NCBI RefSeq assembly: GCF_002979865.1
Contig: NZ_PCPZ01000006.1
Span: 1-64,000 of the forward strand
Direction of reading: 5' to 3'
Source: Arthrobacter sp. MYb214
GTDB taxonomy: Bacteria; Actinomycetota; Actinomycetes; Actinomycetales; Micrococcaceae
DNA length: 64,000 bases
A program made the translations under genes and the position numbers. This document shows, one piece after another, positions 24,836 through 34,502 of this stretch (positions are counted from its first letter, which is position 1; every line of letters begins with the position of its first letter). The notes beneath the pieces were generated by a model that saw nothing but the letters and a program-made list of their open reading frames with translations, was not told the origin of the DNA and ran no database searches.

Positions 24836-26194
24836 TTAAATCGCCTTGCCCGGGTTCAAGATGCCCTGTGGATCGAACACCGCGCGCACCCGTCGCTGCA
24901 GCGCAAGCGAGGTTTCGCCCAGCTCTTGGGCCAGCCAATCCTGCTTGAGCAAACCGATGCCGTGCTCGCCGGTGAGCGTGCCGCCCAGGGACTTGGCGAG
25001 GTGGAACATGTCTCCCAGCGCGGCCTTCGGTGCGCCGCTGGTGATGGATTGGCCTTCAGGCACCACGATGATCGGATGCAGGTTGCCATCGGCGGCATGG
25101 GCGATAGTGAAGATCGATACTCCGCGTTCATCCTCGATGCGCTGCAGGCCGGCGAAGGCTTCGGCCAAGCGATTGCGCGGCACGCCGATATCGCAGATCG
25201 AGGCCGTGCCCAGCAGCTCCATGCTCGGGATCGCCTGGCGCCGGGCTTCGATCAGCGCCTGTGCTTGCTCCTGGTCCGTGGCGATCTCGATGTGCGCGGC
25301 CAGCGGGGCGATCGCATCCTGCAAGGCCTGCATTTCCAGCTGCGCGCCGTAGCCGTCGGTCTGCGCGAGCAGCAACGCGCCGCCGCGCGCTTCGTGATCC
25401 GTTCCGAGCGCCGCATCCACTGCCTTCAGGGTCTTGCCGCACATCAGCTCCAGCACCGAGGGGGCCAGCCGTTCGGCGATCACCGCCGAGGCGGCCTTTG
25501 CCGCGGTATCCTCATCGGGGAAGTAGGCGACTAAGGTGGAGGTGTGCTTGGGCTTCGGGCGCAGGCGCAGCAGTGCTTCAACCACAATGCCCAAGGTGCC
25601 TTCCGAACCGATCATCAGCGCATTCATGTCATAGCCGGCCACGCCCTTGATGGTCCGCCGCCCGGTACGCAGCAGCTGCCCGTCGGGCAGCACCACCAGC
25701 AAGCTGAGCACCGACTCGCGGGTCACCCCGTACTTGGCGCACCACATGCCGCCGGCATTCGTCGCAATATTGCCGCCGATCGAGCAGATCGCGGTACTGG
25801 CAGGATCCGGGGCGTAGAACAGCCCGTGCTCGCCGGCGGCCTGGTTCACCGCCGCATTGAGCACGCCGGGCTGCACCACCGCGGTGGCTTCCACCGGATC
25901 GATTTCCAGGAGCTTGTCCATCCGGGACAAGTCGAGCACGATCTGCCCGGCCTCGGCGCTGGCCCCTGCCGCCAGCCCGGTGCCGGCCCCGCGCGGGACG
26001 ATCGTGGCGCCATGCTTGTGGGCCAACTGCATCGCCAGCACCACATCATCGATGTCCTGCGCGAAGATCACCCCGTCGGCAAAGGTCGGGGGCACATAGC
26101 CGGAGCGGTCCACGCTGGCCTGCTTGCGGTCCTGCTCATCGAGCGAGGCCCGGGGATGGGCGCATAGCACTGGACTGGTCGCCACGGTAGTCAT
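24836..26194 (-). CDS. FAD-linked oxidase, GlcD / D-lactate dehydrogenase family
   Basis: The 452-residue flavoprotein has an N-terminal PCMH FAD domain (HGATIVPRGAGTGLAAGASAEAGQIVLDLSRMDK; SIGGNIATNAGGMWCAKYGVTRESVLSL) and a C-terminal FAD-oxidase domain ending TGEHGIGLLKQDWLAQELG and FDPQGILNPGKAI. Such enzymes oxidise 2-hydroxy acids such as glycolate or D-lactate. No GlcE/GlcF partner is present. It follows the aminotransferase and semialdehyde dehydrogenase on the same strand, but an inverted repeat separates it from them, so it may or may not be part of that unit. Confidence 0.88.
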   Translation of the reverse strand: MTTVATSPVLCAHPRASLDEQDRKQASVDRSGYVPPTFADGVIFAQDIDDVVLAMQLAHKHGATIVPRGAGTGLAAGASAEAGQIVLDLSRMDKLLEIDPVEATAVVQPGVLNAAVNQAAGEHGLFYAPDPASTAICSIGGNIATNAGGMWCAKYGVTRESVLSLLVVLPDGQLLRTGRRTIKGVAGYDMNALMIGSEGTLGIVVEALLRLRPKPKHTSTLVAYFPDEDTAAKAASAVIAERLAPSVLELMCGKTLKAVDAALGTDHEARGGALLLAQTDGYGAQLEMQALQDAIAPLAAHIEIATDQEQAQALIEARRQAIPSMELLGTASICDIGVPRNRLAEAFAGLQRIEDERGVSIFTIAHAADGNLHPIIVVPEGQSITSGAPKAALGDMFHLAKSLGGTLTGEHGIGLLKQDWLAQELGETSLALQRRVRAVFDPQGILNPGKAI

Positions 26195-26217
26195 CTCGAT
26201 CTCCTTTGAATGCAGAA

Positions 26218-26246
26218 CTGGCAGGACAGCTGAGCTGTCCTGCCAG
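26218..26246 (-). terminator. Inverted repeat between aminotransferase and GlcD-like gene
   Basis: Fourteen-bp arms CTGGCAGGACAGCT (26218-26231) and AGCTGTCCTGCCAG (26233-26246) are perfect with a single central base. It lies 8 bp past the aminotransferase stop. It may be a partial terminator. Confidence 0.65.
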
Positions 26247-26253
26247 ATCGGGG

Positions 26254-27633
26254 CTATTGAACGAACGTGTCGGCGACGGCCAAGGCCTGCTCGAGGCGAT
26301 CCAGCGCCTGAATGAGCACCTCATCCTCGATGTTCATCGCCGGCACCACATGCAGCCGGTTGAAGTTCGCGAAGGGCAGCAGCCCTGCGGCCTTCGCGGC
26401 GGCAACCACCTGGTTCATCTCCGGGCTGCTGCCTCCATAGGCGGCCAGCGGCTCGCGGGTTTCCCGGTTCTTCACCAGCTCGATCGCCCAGAACACGCCG
26501 GTTCCGCGCACCTCGCCCACGCTCGGGTGCTCGGCCGCGAACTGCGCCAGGCGCGGCCCGATGATTTCCTCGCCCAAGCGCTGGGCGTTCTCCACCATGG
26601 CCTCGTCCTCCATCGCGGTGATGGTGGCTACCGCCGCCGCGCAGGCCAGCGGGTGGCCCGAATAGGTCAACCCGCCCGGGTAGACCCGCTCGCGGAAGGT
26701 CTCGAAGATTTCCGGGCTGATCGCCACCCCGCCCAGCGGCACATAGCCGGAGTTCACGCCCTTGGCAAAGGTCAGCAGGTCCGGCACCACGCCGGCATGG
26801 TCCACCGCGAACCACTTCCCGCTGCGCCCGAAGCCGGCCATCACCTCATCGGCGATGTACACGATGCCGTGCTTCTTAGTCAGTTCGCGCACGCCCTGCA
26901 GATACCCCGGGGGCGGCAGGTAGATGCCGGCGGTACCCGGAATGCTCTCCAGGATGATCGCGGCAAGGGTGCCGGGGCCTTCGAGCAGGATCGTGTCTTC
27001 CAGGTGCTTGAGCGCCCGCTGCGTTTCCTCTTCGGGGGTGCTCGAATTGAAGTAGGAGCGGTACGGGTAGGCCGGGAAGAAGCGCACCACCCCATCGGTT
27101 CCGTGGTCCGAGGCGAAGCGCCGCGGATCCCCGGTGAGGTTCACCGCCAGGTGGGTGCCGCCGTGGTAGGAGCGGTACGCGGAGAGCACCTTGTGCTTGC
27201 CGGTATGCAGCCGCGCCATGCGCACCGCATGCTCCACTGCATCGGCACCGCCATTGGTGAAGAAGATCTTGTCCAGCTGCCCGGGGGTGTGCTTGGCGAT
27301 CAGCCGGGCCGCCTCAGAGCGCGCATCATTCACATGCTGCGGGGCGATGGTGGCCAGCTTGCCGGCCTGCTCCTGGATCGCGGCGATCACCTTCGGGTGC
27401 TGGTGCCCGATGTTCGTGTTCACCAGCTGGCTGGAGAGGTCGATCAGCGCGTTGCCCTCGCCGTCCCATACCCAGGAGCCTTCGGCCTTCAGGATGGTCA
27501 TCGGGGCGAACGGCCCCTGGGCCTGCCAGGAGTGGAAGACGTGCTTGCGGTCCAGCTCGTAGGCGTGCTGGCCAGCGGCGATATCCGCTGCGGAAACGCC
27601 CTGCGTCAGTGGCTGTGCCAGTGGTTCAGTCAT
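26254..27633 (-). CDS. Class III aminotransferase (omega-amino acid type)
   Basis: The 459-residue PLP enzyme has FFTNGGADAVEHAVRMAR (PLP phosphate cup), YRSYHGGTH, VYIADEVMAGFGRSGKWF (Asp that pairs with PLP nitrogen) and the Schiff-base Lys in TFAKGVNSGYVPLGG. It moves the omega-amino group of a substrate such as beta-alanine, taurine or another beta-amino acid to a keto acid. Next to an mmsA-type semialdehyde dehydrogenase (5 bp upstream) and a divergent PucR regulator, conversion of beta-alanine to malonate semialdehyde and on to acetyl-CoA is a good guess. Exact substrate is not visible. Confidence 0.87.
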   Translation of the reverse strand: MTEPLAQPLTQGVSAADIAAGQHAYELDRKHVFHSWQAQGPFAPMTILKAEGSWVWDGEGNALIDLSSQLVNTNIGHQHPKVIAAIQEQAGKLATIAPQHVNDARSEAARLIAKHTPGQLDKIFFTNGGADAVEHAVRMARLHTGKHKVLSAYRSYHGGTHLAVNLTGDPRRFASDHGTDGVVRFFPAYPYRSYFNSSTPEEETQRALKHLEDTILLEGPGTLAAIILESIPGTAGIYLPPPGYLQGVRELTKKHGIVYIADEVMAGFGRSGKWFAVDHAGVVPDLLTFAKGVNSGYVPLGGVAISPEIFETFRERVYPGGLTYSGHPLACAAAVATITAMEDEAMVENAQRLGEEIIGPRLAQFAAEHPSVGEVRGTGVFWAIELVKNRETREPLAAYGGSSPEMNQVVAAAKAAGLLPFANFNRLHVVPAMNIEDEVLIQALDRLEQALAVADTFVQ

Positions 27634-27638
27634 GGGTA

Positions 27639-29141
27639 TCAGTCATTCTGCGGGAAGCCGAGGTTGATGCCGCCATGGCTGGGATCCAGCCAGCGCTTGG
27701 TGATCACCTTGTTGCGGGTGAAGAACTTGAAGCCCTCCGGGCCGTAGGCGTGCTGGTCGCCGAACAGCGAGGCCTTCCAGCCGCCGAAGGAGTGGTAGCC
27801 CACCGGTACCGGGATCGGCACGTTGACCCCGACCATGCCCACCTGGATCTCGTCCTCGAAGCGGCGGGCCGCGCCGCCGTCGTTGGTGAAGATCGCGGTG
27901 CCATTGCCGTACGGCGAGGAGTTGATCAGCTCGATGCCCTCGTTGAAGCTCTCCACGCGCACCACCGAGAGCACCGGACCGAAGATTTCCTCGGTGTAGA
28001 TGGACATGTCCGTGCCCACGCGGTCGAACATCGTCGGGTGCAGGAAGAAGCCCTCGCCATCGGCGTCCACGGTGCCGGTGCGGCCATCGAGCACCAGGTC
28101 CGCGCCGGCGGAGATGCCGGCCTCGATGTATCCGGCCACCTTCGCCTTGTGCTCGCCGGTGATCAGCGGGCCCATGTCGCAGCCGCGGGTGCCATCGCCC
28201 ACGCGCAGCGTCTTGGCACGTTCGGCGATCTTGGCCACCAGCTCATCGGCAATGGTGTCGATCGCGACGACCACGGAGATCGCCATGCAGCGCTCGCCGG
28301 CCGCGCCGAAGCCTGCGTTGACCGCCATGTCGGCGGCCAGGTCCAGGTCGGCATCCGGAAGCACCAGCATGTGGTTCTTCGCGCCGCCAAAGGCCTGCAC
28401 CCGCTTGTTGTGCGCGGTGCCGGTGGAGTAGACGTACTGCGCGATCGGGGTGGAACCCACGAAGGACACGGAGTTCACGCGCGGATCGGTCAGCAGGGTG
28501 TCCACCGCCTCCTTGTCGCCGTGCACCACGTTCAGCACGCCCTCGGGCAGGCCGGCCTCGGTGAACAGCTCGGCCAGCCAGTTGGCGGCCGACGGGTCCT
28601 TCTCCGATGGCTTGAGCACCACCGCGTTGCCGGCGGCGATCGCTACCGGGAAGAACCACAGCGGCACCATGGCCGGGAAGTTGAAGGGGGAGATGATGGC
28701 CGAGACGCCGACCGGCTGGCGCATAGACTGCACGTCGATCCCGGTGGAGGCGTTCTGCGAGAACTCGCCCTTGAGCAGGTAGGGGGCGTTGCAGCACAGC
28801 TCGACGACTTCCAGGCCGCGGGCCACTTCGCCCAGCGCGTCGTCCAGCACCTTGCCGTGCTCGGCGGTGATGATCGCGGCCAGCTCGCCCTTGCGCTCGG
28901 CCAGCAGCTGGCGGAAGTTGAACATGATCGCGGTGCGGCGGGCCAGCGAGGTGTCGCGCCACTTCGGGAAAGCCTCGGCGGCTGCGGCGATCGCATGCTC
29001 GGTGGTCGCCTTGGAGGCCAGCGCAACCTGGCGGGTGACCTCGCCGGTGGCAGGGTTGTAGATCTTGCCGGTGCGGTCGTCGGCGGAGTAATTGGCGTTG
29101 TTGATCCAGTGCTGCAGGGTGCCGGTCAGCGTTGCGGTCAT
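27639..29141 (-). CDS. mmsA: CoA-acylating (methyl)malonate-semialdehyde dehydrogenase
   Basis: The 500-residue ALDH-family enzyme converts malonate or methylmalonate semialdehyde to acetyl- or propionyl-CoA with CO2 release. MmsA-specific blocks are QPVGVSAIISPFNFPAMVPLWFFPVAIAAGN, VSFVGSTPIAQYVYSTG, KRVQAFGGAKNHMLVLPDAD (no active-site Glu, as expected for the CoA-acylating type) and GFGAAGERCMAIS with the catalytic Cys. The frame is open to 29180; GAAAGG on the minus strand supports ATG 29141. It is first in the operon with the class III aminotransferase and divergent from a PucR gene. Confidence 0.92.
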   Translation of the reverse strand: MTATLTGTLQHWINNANYSADDRTGKIYNPATGEVTRQVALASKATTEHAIAAAAEAFPKWRDTSLARRTAIMFNFRQLLAERKGELAAIITAEHGKVLDDALGEVARGLEVVELCCNAPYLLKGEFSQNASTGIDVQSMRQPVGVSAIISPFNFPAMVPLWFFPVAIAAGNAVVLKPSEKDPSAANWLAELFTEAGLPEGVLNVVHGDKEAVDTLLTDPRVNSVSFVGSTPIAQYVYSTGTAHNKRVQAFGGAKNHMLVLPDADLDLAADMAVNAGFGAAGERCMAISVVVAIDTIADELVAKIAERAKTLRVGDGTRGCDMGPLITGEHKAKVAGYIEAGISAGADLVLDGRTGTVDADGEGFFLHPTMFDRVGTDMSIYTEEIFGPVLSVVRVESFNEGIELINSSPYGNGTAIFTNDGGAARRFEDEIQVGMVGVNVPIPVPVGYHSFGGWKASLFGDQHAYGPEGFKFFTRNKVITKRWLDPSHGGINLGFPQND

Positions 29142-29225
29142 CGTATCGGCCTTTCGAAGTTGGGTGCCTGCCTTCATCATGGGTCATGGATGTGAGGGAC
29201 GACACCATCACTGTGTCATGATTTA

Positions 29226-29237
29226 AGCACTAGTGCT
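29226..29237. promoter_or_regulatory. Palindrome AGCACTAGTGCT before the PucR gene
   Basis: A perfect 12-bp palindrome lies 15 bp upstream of the PucR start codon, in the divergent mmsA-pucR intergenic region. Position suggests an operator; the sequence is short enough to be chance. Confidence 0.4.
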
Positions 29238-29252
29238 GACGGAGTGTAAAAA

Positions 29253-30779
29253 ATGCTGACGGTAGACGAGGTACTGCACCTGCCGGTGGTCCAAGCCGCC
29301 GACCCCCAGGTGCTCTGCGGAACAGGGATGGACGCGCCGCTTCGCTGGGTGCACGTGACCGAATCCACCGAGAACATCGACCTGCTGCTGGGCCGCGAGC
29401 TGATCCTCACGACCCTGCGCAACGTGAGCGACGTGCGCGCCTTCATCACCGCGCTGCGCGAGGCCGGGGCCGTCGGGGTCATCATCGAGGACCTTTCCGG
29501 CGCACCGCTGGACGTCGCCGACCTCGGCCTGCCGGTCATCGCCCTGCGCACCACCACCCGCTTCGTGTCCATCACCGAGGTCATCCACCAGAAACTCGTC
29601 GCCGAGCAGCTCGAGGCCGTCCAGTTCTCCCGCACGGTGCACGAAATCTACACCGGGCTCTCGCTGACCGAGGCCGACGAAGCGCAGATCGTGGACCGCA
29701 CCGCGCAGCTGCTCTCGGCCCCCGTGGTCCTGGAAGATGTCCGCCACCACGTGCTCGCCCAGTCCGGCGCGCAACTGGAACACTGGATCACCCGTTCGCG
29801 CTTCGTCGGGTTTCTGGAGCACACTGGACGCGCCACCGGCACCGAGAACTGGCTGCAGACCCCGGTCGGCGCGGTCCGCAGCCGCTGGGGGCGGCTGATC
29901 GTCCCGGCCGTCCTGGAGGACGACGACCGCGCGGCCCTGGTGCTGGAACGGGCCGGCCAGGCGCTGACCATCGCCCGCCTGTCCGGGCGCGACCAGCGCG
30001 AGCTGCTCTACCAGGTGCGCACCTCCACGCTGCACGAACTGCAGGCCGGGCACAGCTACAGCGACAAGGACATCGCCATCCGCACCCAGGCCCTGGGCCT
30101 GGCCGCCGCCCCCTACTATGTCCCGGTGGTCATCTCCCTGGCCGGTTCCGGCACGCCGACCGAAACCCAGCTGGCCGACCGCGCCCTGCTCGAAGTGCTC
30201 GACCAGCTGGCCGACACCCTGCACCTGGGCATCCTGGCAGGCTCGCTCAAGCCCGGGTACCTGGGGCTGATTCTGCCGCTGCGCGCCCGCGAGCTGCTGG
30301 ACTCCACCCTGCAGGGCTTCACTCGCCGGCTGGCCGAGCAGCTCACCGCGCCGGTGGCCATCGGCGTGGGGCCCGAAGGCACCCTGGCCACCAGCATCGC
30401 CGGGCTGGAGGAAGCCGCGCAGGTCGCGCAGATCGTCCCGCACCTGCCCACCCGCGCCCAGCCCTACTACCGCTTCGCCGACCTGCGCCTGCGCGGGGTG
30501 CTCTCGGCCATGGGCAGCGACCCGAAGCTGCGCACCTTCGCGCTGGCCGAGCTCTCCGGCCTGCTCAACCCGCTCGACCTGGCCGCCCTTGACCTGCTCG
30601 ATCTCTACCTGGCCCACGGCGGGAACAAAACCGCGCTGGCCAAGGCCGGCTACCTCTCGCGGCCCACCCTCTACTCCCGGCTGGCCAAGCTCGAAGCCAA
30701 GCTCGGGGTGCAGCTGGACTCCGCCGAATCCCGCGCCTCGCTGCAGGTGGCGCTGCTCTGGTACCGCATGCACGGCTGA
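29253..30779 (+). CDS. PucR-family transcriptional regulator
   Basis: The 508-residue regulator has the PucR N-terminal ligand domain (about 1-125; DEVLHLPVVQAADPQVLCG, GRELILTTLRNVSD), a GGDEF-like middle region, and the C-terminal HTH_30 domain (LLDLYLAHGGNKTALAKAGYLSRPTLYSRLAKLEAKLG). GGAG 8 bp before the ATG sets the start. It is divergent from mmsA and the aminotransferase and probably activates them in response to their substrate, the usual PucR arrangement. GC content is very high (about 70% in places). Confidence 0.92.
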   Translation: MLTVDEVLHLPVVQAADPQVLCGTGMDAPLRWVHVTESTENIDLLLGRELILTTLRNVSDVRAFITALREAGAVGVIIEDLSGAPLDVADLGLPVIALRTTTRFVSITEVIHQKLVAEQLEAVQFSRTVHEIYTGLSLTEADEAQIVDRTAQLLSAPVVLEDVRHHVLAQSGAQLEHWITRSRFVGFLEHTGRATGTENWLQTPVGAVRSRWGRLIVPAVLEDDDRAALVLERAGQALTIARLSGRDQRELLYQVRTSTLHELQAGHSYSDKDIAIRTQALGLAAAPYYVPVVISLAGSGTPTETQLADRALLEVLDQLADTLHLGILAGSLKPGYLGLILPLRARELLDSTLQGFTRRLAEQLTAPVAIGVGPEGTLATSIAGLEEAAQVAQIVPHLPTRAQPYYRFADLRLRGVLSAMGSDPKLRTFALAELSGLLNPLDLAALDLLDLYLAHGGNKTALAKAGYLSRPTLYSRLAKLEAKLGVQLDSAESRASLQVALLWYRMHG

Positions 30780-30840
30780 GCTATCCACACTTGGCTCCCG
30801 GTGAGAAAACCCCGCAGGACGCCGCAGGCATCATGGGGGC

Positions 30841-32583
30841 ATGAGCACAGAGCAGGCACAGGCGCTAAAGGACCTGGCCGACGCGGAAGAACTCATCGCA
30901 TCGGCCACCGCGGTCCTTGCCGGCGGGCCATTGAGCCCCGGCCACGCGGCCTGCTTTGCGCAGCTTGCTGACAAGCTCGCCCGCCGCCAGAGCCGCACCC
31001 AGCTGCACGCCGCCCATGCGCTGCGCCGCACCGGTGCCCACAAGCTCGACCAGGAATCCTTCCAGGCCGTCACCGAGGCAGGCGAGCACCCGAGCCTCGC
31101 CGCATTCCAGGCGGCCGCCGGGCGCACCACCACTGCCCGCACGCATTTCAAGAACACGGCCGGGCTGCTGCACGGCTGGCTGGACATCCCGCGCAGCACG
31201 GTCCGCGACCGGCTGGCCCTGGTGGATTGCTTGCTGGGCGGTGTCGACGAGGCAGGGCAACCGCTGCCCGCCTGGTTGCCGGAACTGGCCGGGCAATTCG
31301 CCGACCCCGACGTGGATCCCCGGCTGGTGTCCTCGGCCGCGCTGAAACTGCATTCGGCCCGCAAGGACTTCGGCGAAGGCCAGGCCGGGCAGGCCAAGAA
31401 GGACCAGCTGCAAGCCGAATCGGCCGCCTTCATCCGCAGCGAACCCAAGGCCGCCCGCAGGCACATCAACGCACTGGTGGCGCAGGTGAAGTCCGGCCAG
31501 CGCCCGTTGCAGGCCCTGCTGGATGGGATCGGGATCTTCAAGAAGGGCATGCGCCAGGGCCTGGTCGAATACGTCCTGCGCGTCCTGCCCGCCCATGCGG
31601 CGATGATCGAAGCGTATTTCAACGCGCTGGACAACCCGGCCACCGTGGCCGGGAACCGCGAAGCCCTGGCGCACGCCGAGGCGCAGTTCACCGGTGCCCA
31701 GGGCAGCGGCTGGGATGACGAGGAATCGATGCCCGACTGGGCCAAAGACGGGGAACCTGCCGGATCGGCACCCGAGGGATCCGCCGAACCTGAAGAACCC
31801 GAAGAACCTGACAAACCTGACAAACCTGACGAACCTGGAGAACCCGAGGAACCTGACGAACCCGAAGAACCTGAAGAGCCCGAGGAACCTGCCGGCCCGG
31901 CCGCCACCCAGTTCGAGGAGCTCAAGCCAGAACGACGCCGGCTCGTAGGATTCCTGGCCTTGTTGATGACCGACCGCAACCAGAGCGGTTCGCCAGGGAA
32001 ACAACCCGGGTTGGCGGTACCGCAGGTGAGCATCATCCTGGATTACGAGAAGATGAGACGCGACGGCAAGGAATTCGCGGTCACTTCCACCGGGATCCAG
32101 CTATCCCCGGGCGAAACCAGAGCGGCATTGTGCACGGCCGGAATCTATCCGCTGGTGCTGAACGGCCAGAGCCTGCCCCTGGATCTGGGCCGCACCCAGC
32201 GGCTGTATAGCAAGGCGCAGGGCCGCGCCATCCGGGCGGCCTATCGAGGGTGCCTGTATCCGGGATGCAGCATGCCCGCCGAACGATGCGAACTGGATCA
32301 TCTCGACGCGTGGGAAAAGGGCGGCAACACGGACATCGAGTCCGCGGCCTTGGGATGCATGATCCACCATATCGGCAGGCATTGCGGGTTGTTCCACGCG
32401 GTGAAGATCCCTGGATGCCGGCCGATGGCCCTGCTGTCCAAGGAACTCGACCCGCAGCAGAAACTCCGGGTGAACACCTACTGGATGACCCCGCAGGAAG
32501 CCCTGGCGGCCGATGCCCTCGCCGAGCGCATGACCGCGAAGTGGCGTGCCGGGGAACTGGACATCGAGATCGTGGAGCCCTAG
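30841..32583 (+). CDS. DUF222 / HNH endonuclease-domain protein
   Basis: The 580-residue product has an N-terminal DUF222 region (about 1-290) and a C-terminal HNH nuclease motif, RGCLYPGCSMPAERCELDHLDAW followed by ENGG-like KGGNTD and ALGCMIHHIGRHCG (about 475-520), with CxxC-type zinc ligands. This is the abundant actinobacterial family that includes the mycobacterial 13E12 repeat proteins. A linker (about 310-360) of Pro-Glu repeats (EEPEEPDKPDKPDEPGEP) separates the halves. Function is unknown; members are often multicopy. It overlaps the convergent acyl-CoA dehydrogenase end by 4 bp. Confidence 0.87.
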   Translation: MSTEQAQALKDLADAEELIASATAVLAGGPLSPGHAACFAQLADKLARRQSRTQLHAAHALRRTGAHKLDQESFQAVTEAGEHPSLAAFQAAAGRTTTARTHFKNTAGLLHGWLDIPRSTVRDRLALVDCLLGGVDEAGQPLPAWLPELAGQFADPDVDPRLVSSAALKLHSARKDFGEGQAGQAKKDQLQAESAAFIRSEPKAARRHINALVAQVKSGQRPLQALLDGIGIFKKGMRQGLVEYVLRVLPAHAAMIEAYFNALDNPATVAGNREALAHAEAQFTGAQGSGWDDEESMPDWAKDGEPAGSAPEGSAEPEEPEEPDKPDKPDEPGEPEEPDEPEEPEEPEEPAGPAATQFEELKPERRRLVGFLALLMTDRNQSGSPGKQPGLAVPQVSIILDYEKMRRDGKEFAVTSTGIQLSPGETRAALCTAGIYPLVLNGQSLPLDLGRTQRLYSKAQGRAIRAAYRGCLYPGCSMPAERCELDHLDAWEKGGNTDIESAALGCMIHHIGRHCGLFHAVKIPGCRPMALLSKELDPQQKLRVNTYWMTPQEALAADALAERMTAKWRAGELDIEIVEP

Positions 32584-34502
32584 GCATCCTCCGGGTAGGG
32601 CCACCGCACGTCTTTGCGAACTCCATCGGACCACTGGGCGATCCACTCTCCGGTGCCTTCGGAGACATCGCGGACCCCTGCCTCCAGCCACTGGAACTTC
32701 CCGTCCAGCAGGTCCGCGGCGATCCGTCCATCGGTACGGGTGGTGTTTTTCCAGAGCCTGCCGAAATGCTCCTCGCAGCGTTGCGCGGCCTGTTCGCAGA
32801 AGGCCAGGGCAAGATCCTGCGCCGAGTTGCGCTGGCCAGCCGGGGACTGCGGCAGCGCAGTGGTCTTGGCGATCACCGCGGACATGGCGAACAGCTCCGC
32901 GCCGATATCCACGATATGGCCCAGGAAGACCTGCTGCTTTTCCAGGCCGGCCTGCCAGCGCGCCATCCCGGCGAACGTCTGGCGTGCCAGCCGCCGCGAG
33001 GTCCGCTCCACATAGCGCAGGTGCTTGGCCAATGGGCCGTGCTCGGCATAGGAGTTCGGAAGCGAGCCTGCGCCCATCGCAAGCTTGGGCAGCCACCGGG
33101 CATAGAACCCCGAGGCATCCACCGCCGCTCGGGCCTTGTCCTGGATGCTCGACCCGGCACGCGCCAGGTCCCCGGCCGCCTGCAGGTGCGCATCCACGGC
33201 CTCGCGGGCAATCAGCAGGTGCATGATTTCGGTGGAGCCTTCGAAGATGCGGTTGATCCGCAGGTCGCGCAGCATCTGTTCGACCGGCACCGCCCGCTCG
33301 CCGCGCGCTGCCTGCGACTGCGCGGTCTCGAATCCGCGCCCGCCGCGGATCTGCAGCAGCTCATCGGCGATCGTGCAGGCAGCCTCCGAAGCCCAGAGCT
33401 TGGCCAGGGCCGCCTCGATGCGAATATCCTTCATGCCGGCATCGGCCAGCCGGGCGGACACCTCGAACACCGCTTCCAGCGCATAGCTGCTGGCCGCGAT
33501 GCAGGCGAGCTTGCCGGCGACGGCTTGGTGCTTGCCGACCGGGTGGCCCCACTGCACGCGGGCCGCGGACCATTCACGGGCGATCTTCGTGGACCATTTG
33601 CCGGCCCCGGCGCACATGGCCGGGATGGACAAGCGCCCGGTGTTCAGGGTGCTCAGCGCGATCTTCAGCCCCGAGCCTTCCTTGCCCAGGCGGTTGGCCG
33701 CCGGCACGCGCACCGAGCGGAACCGGGTCACCCCGTTCTCGATTCCGCGCAGGCCCATGAACTGGTTGCGGTTCTCGACGGTGATGCCCGCGGTATCGGC
33801 CTCGACGATGAAGGCGGTGATTCCGCCGCGACCTGCAGGCTCTTGGCCGAGGGCCTCATGCGGCTGCACCGCGGCCATCACCACGAGCAGCTCGGCGACC
33901 ACCCCGTTGGTGGTCCACAGCTTCGCGCCATCCAGGATGTAGTGGCTGCCGTCGTGACTGAGCCGGGCTTCGGTGCCCAACCGTGCAGGGTCGGAACCGA
34001 CATCGTTCTCGGTGAGCAGGAAGGCGCTGATGGCTCCTGCCGCGCAGCGCGGCAGGTACTCGCGTTTTTGCTCCTCGGTGCCGAAGGCCTTCACCGGCTC
34101 GGGGACGCCGATGGACTGGTGGGCCGAGAGCAGCGCGCCGATGGCCGGGGAAACCACGCCGACGCGCATCAGCGCCCGGCCGTAGTCCAGCAGGCTCAGC
34201 CCCAGTCCGCCGTATTCGACCGGGATCTTCATGCCGAAGGCGCCGATGCGGCGAAGCTGGGCAATATATTCGCCGGGGATGCGCGCCTGGGCTTCGATGC
34301 GCTCCGGGTCGATGCCATCGAGGACCGCTTCGAGCTGCGGCAGGAATTCCTGTCCGCGTTCTGGATGCAGGGCGCTGGGCAATGGTTCGATCAGGGAGAA
34401 GTCCACGGCCCCCATGTACAGGCCCTTGGCGAAGCTGGGCCGGTCGAACTGCTCGCGGGACTCCTCGGCGACTTGCCTGGATTTGTCGGCGTTGATTTGC
34501 AT
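32580..34502 (-). CDS. Long acyl-CoA dehydrogenase (FadE-like)
   Basis: The 640-residue FAD enzyme has the acyl-CoA dehydrogenase core (about 60-440): FLLTENDVGSDPARLGTEA (substrate/FAD site), LDGAKLWTTNG, WGHPVGKHQAVAGKLA, and catalytic Glu in LRDLRINRIFEGSTEIMHLLIA. An extra C-terminal domain of about 190 residues follows, as in long-form and VLCAD-like members that bind membranes or form dimers. It begins beta-oxidation of a fatty acyl-CoA. ATG 34502 has AAAGGGGA upstream on the minus strand; an ATG 13 codons earlier is weaker. Its neighbour upstream is an XRE-ImmA regulator that may control it. Confidence 0.9.
   Translation of the reverse strand: MQINADKSRQVAEESREQFDRPSFAKGLYMGAVDFSLIEPLPSALHPERGQEFLPQLEAVLDGIDPERIEAQARIPGEYIAQLRRIGAFGMKIPVEYGGLGLSLLDYGRALMRVGVVSPAIGALLSAHQSIGVPEPVKAFGTEEQKREYLPRCAAGAISAFLLTENDVGSDPARLGTEARLSHDGSHYILDGAKLWTTNGVVAELLVVMAAVQPHEALGQEPAGRGGITAFIVEADTAGITVENRNQFMGLRGIENGVTRFRSVRVPAANRLGKEGSGLKIALSTLNTGRLSIPAMCAGAGKWSTKIAREWSAARVQWGHPVGKHQAVAGKLACIAASSYALEAVFEVSARLADAGMKDIRIEAALAKLWASEAACTIADELLQIRGGRGFETAQSQAARGERAVPVEQMLRDLRINRIFEGSTEIMHLLIAREAVDAHLQAAGDLARAGSSIQDKARAAVDASGFYARWLPKLAMGAGSLPNSYAEHGPLAKHLRYVERTSRRLARQTFAGMARWQAGLEKQQVFLGHIVDIGAELFAMSAVIAKTTALPQSPAGQRNSAQDLALAFCEQAAQRCEEHFGRLWKNTTRTDGRIAADLLDGKFQWLEAGVRDVSEGTGEWIAQWSDGVRKDVRWPYPEDA

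Noticed and set aside
27609-29195. A 528-codon open frame opposite mmsA
   Set aside because: Shadow of a clearly conserved enzyme gene; no motifs of its own.
30841-32583. DUF222/HNH gene as a group II intron or homing element
   Set aside because: No reverse transcriptase, no terminal repeats and no split host gene; it is an ordinary intact ORF.
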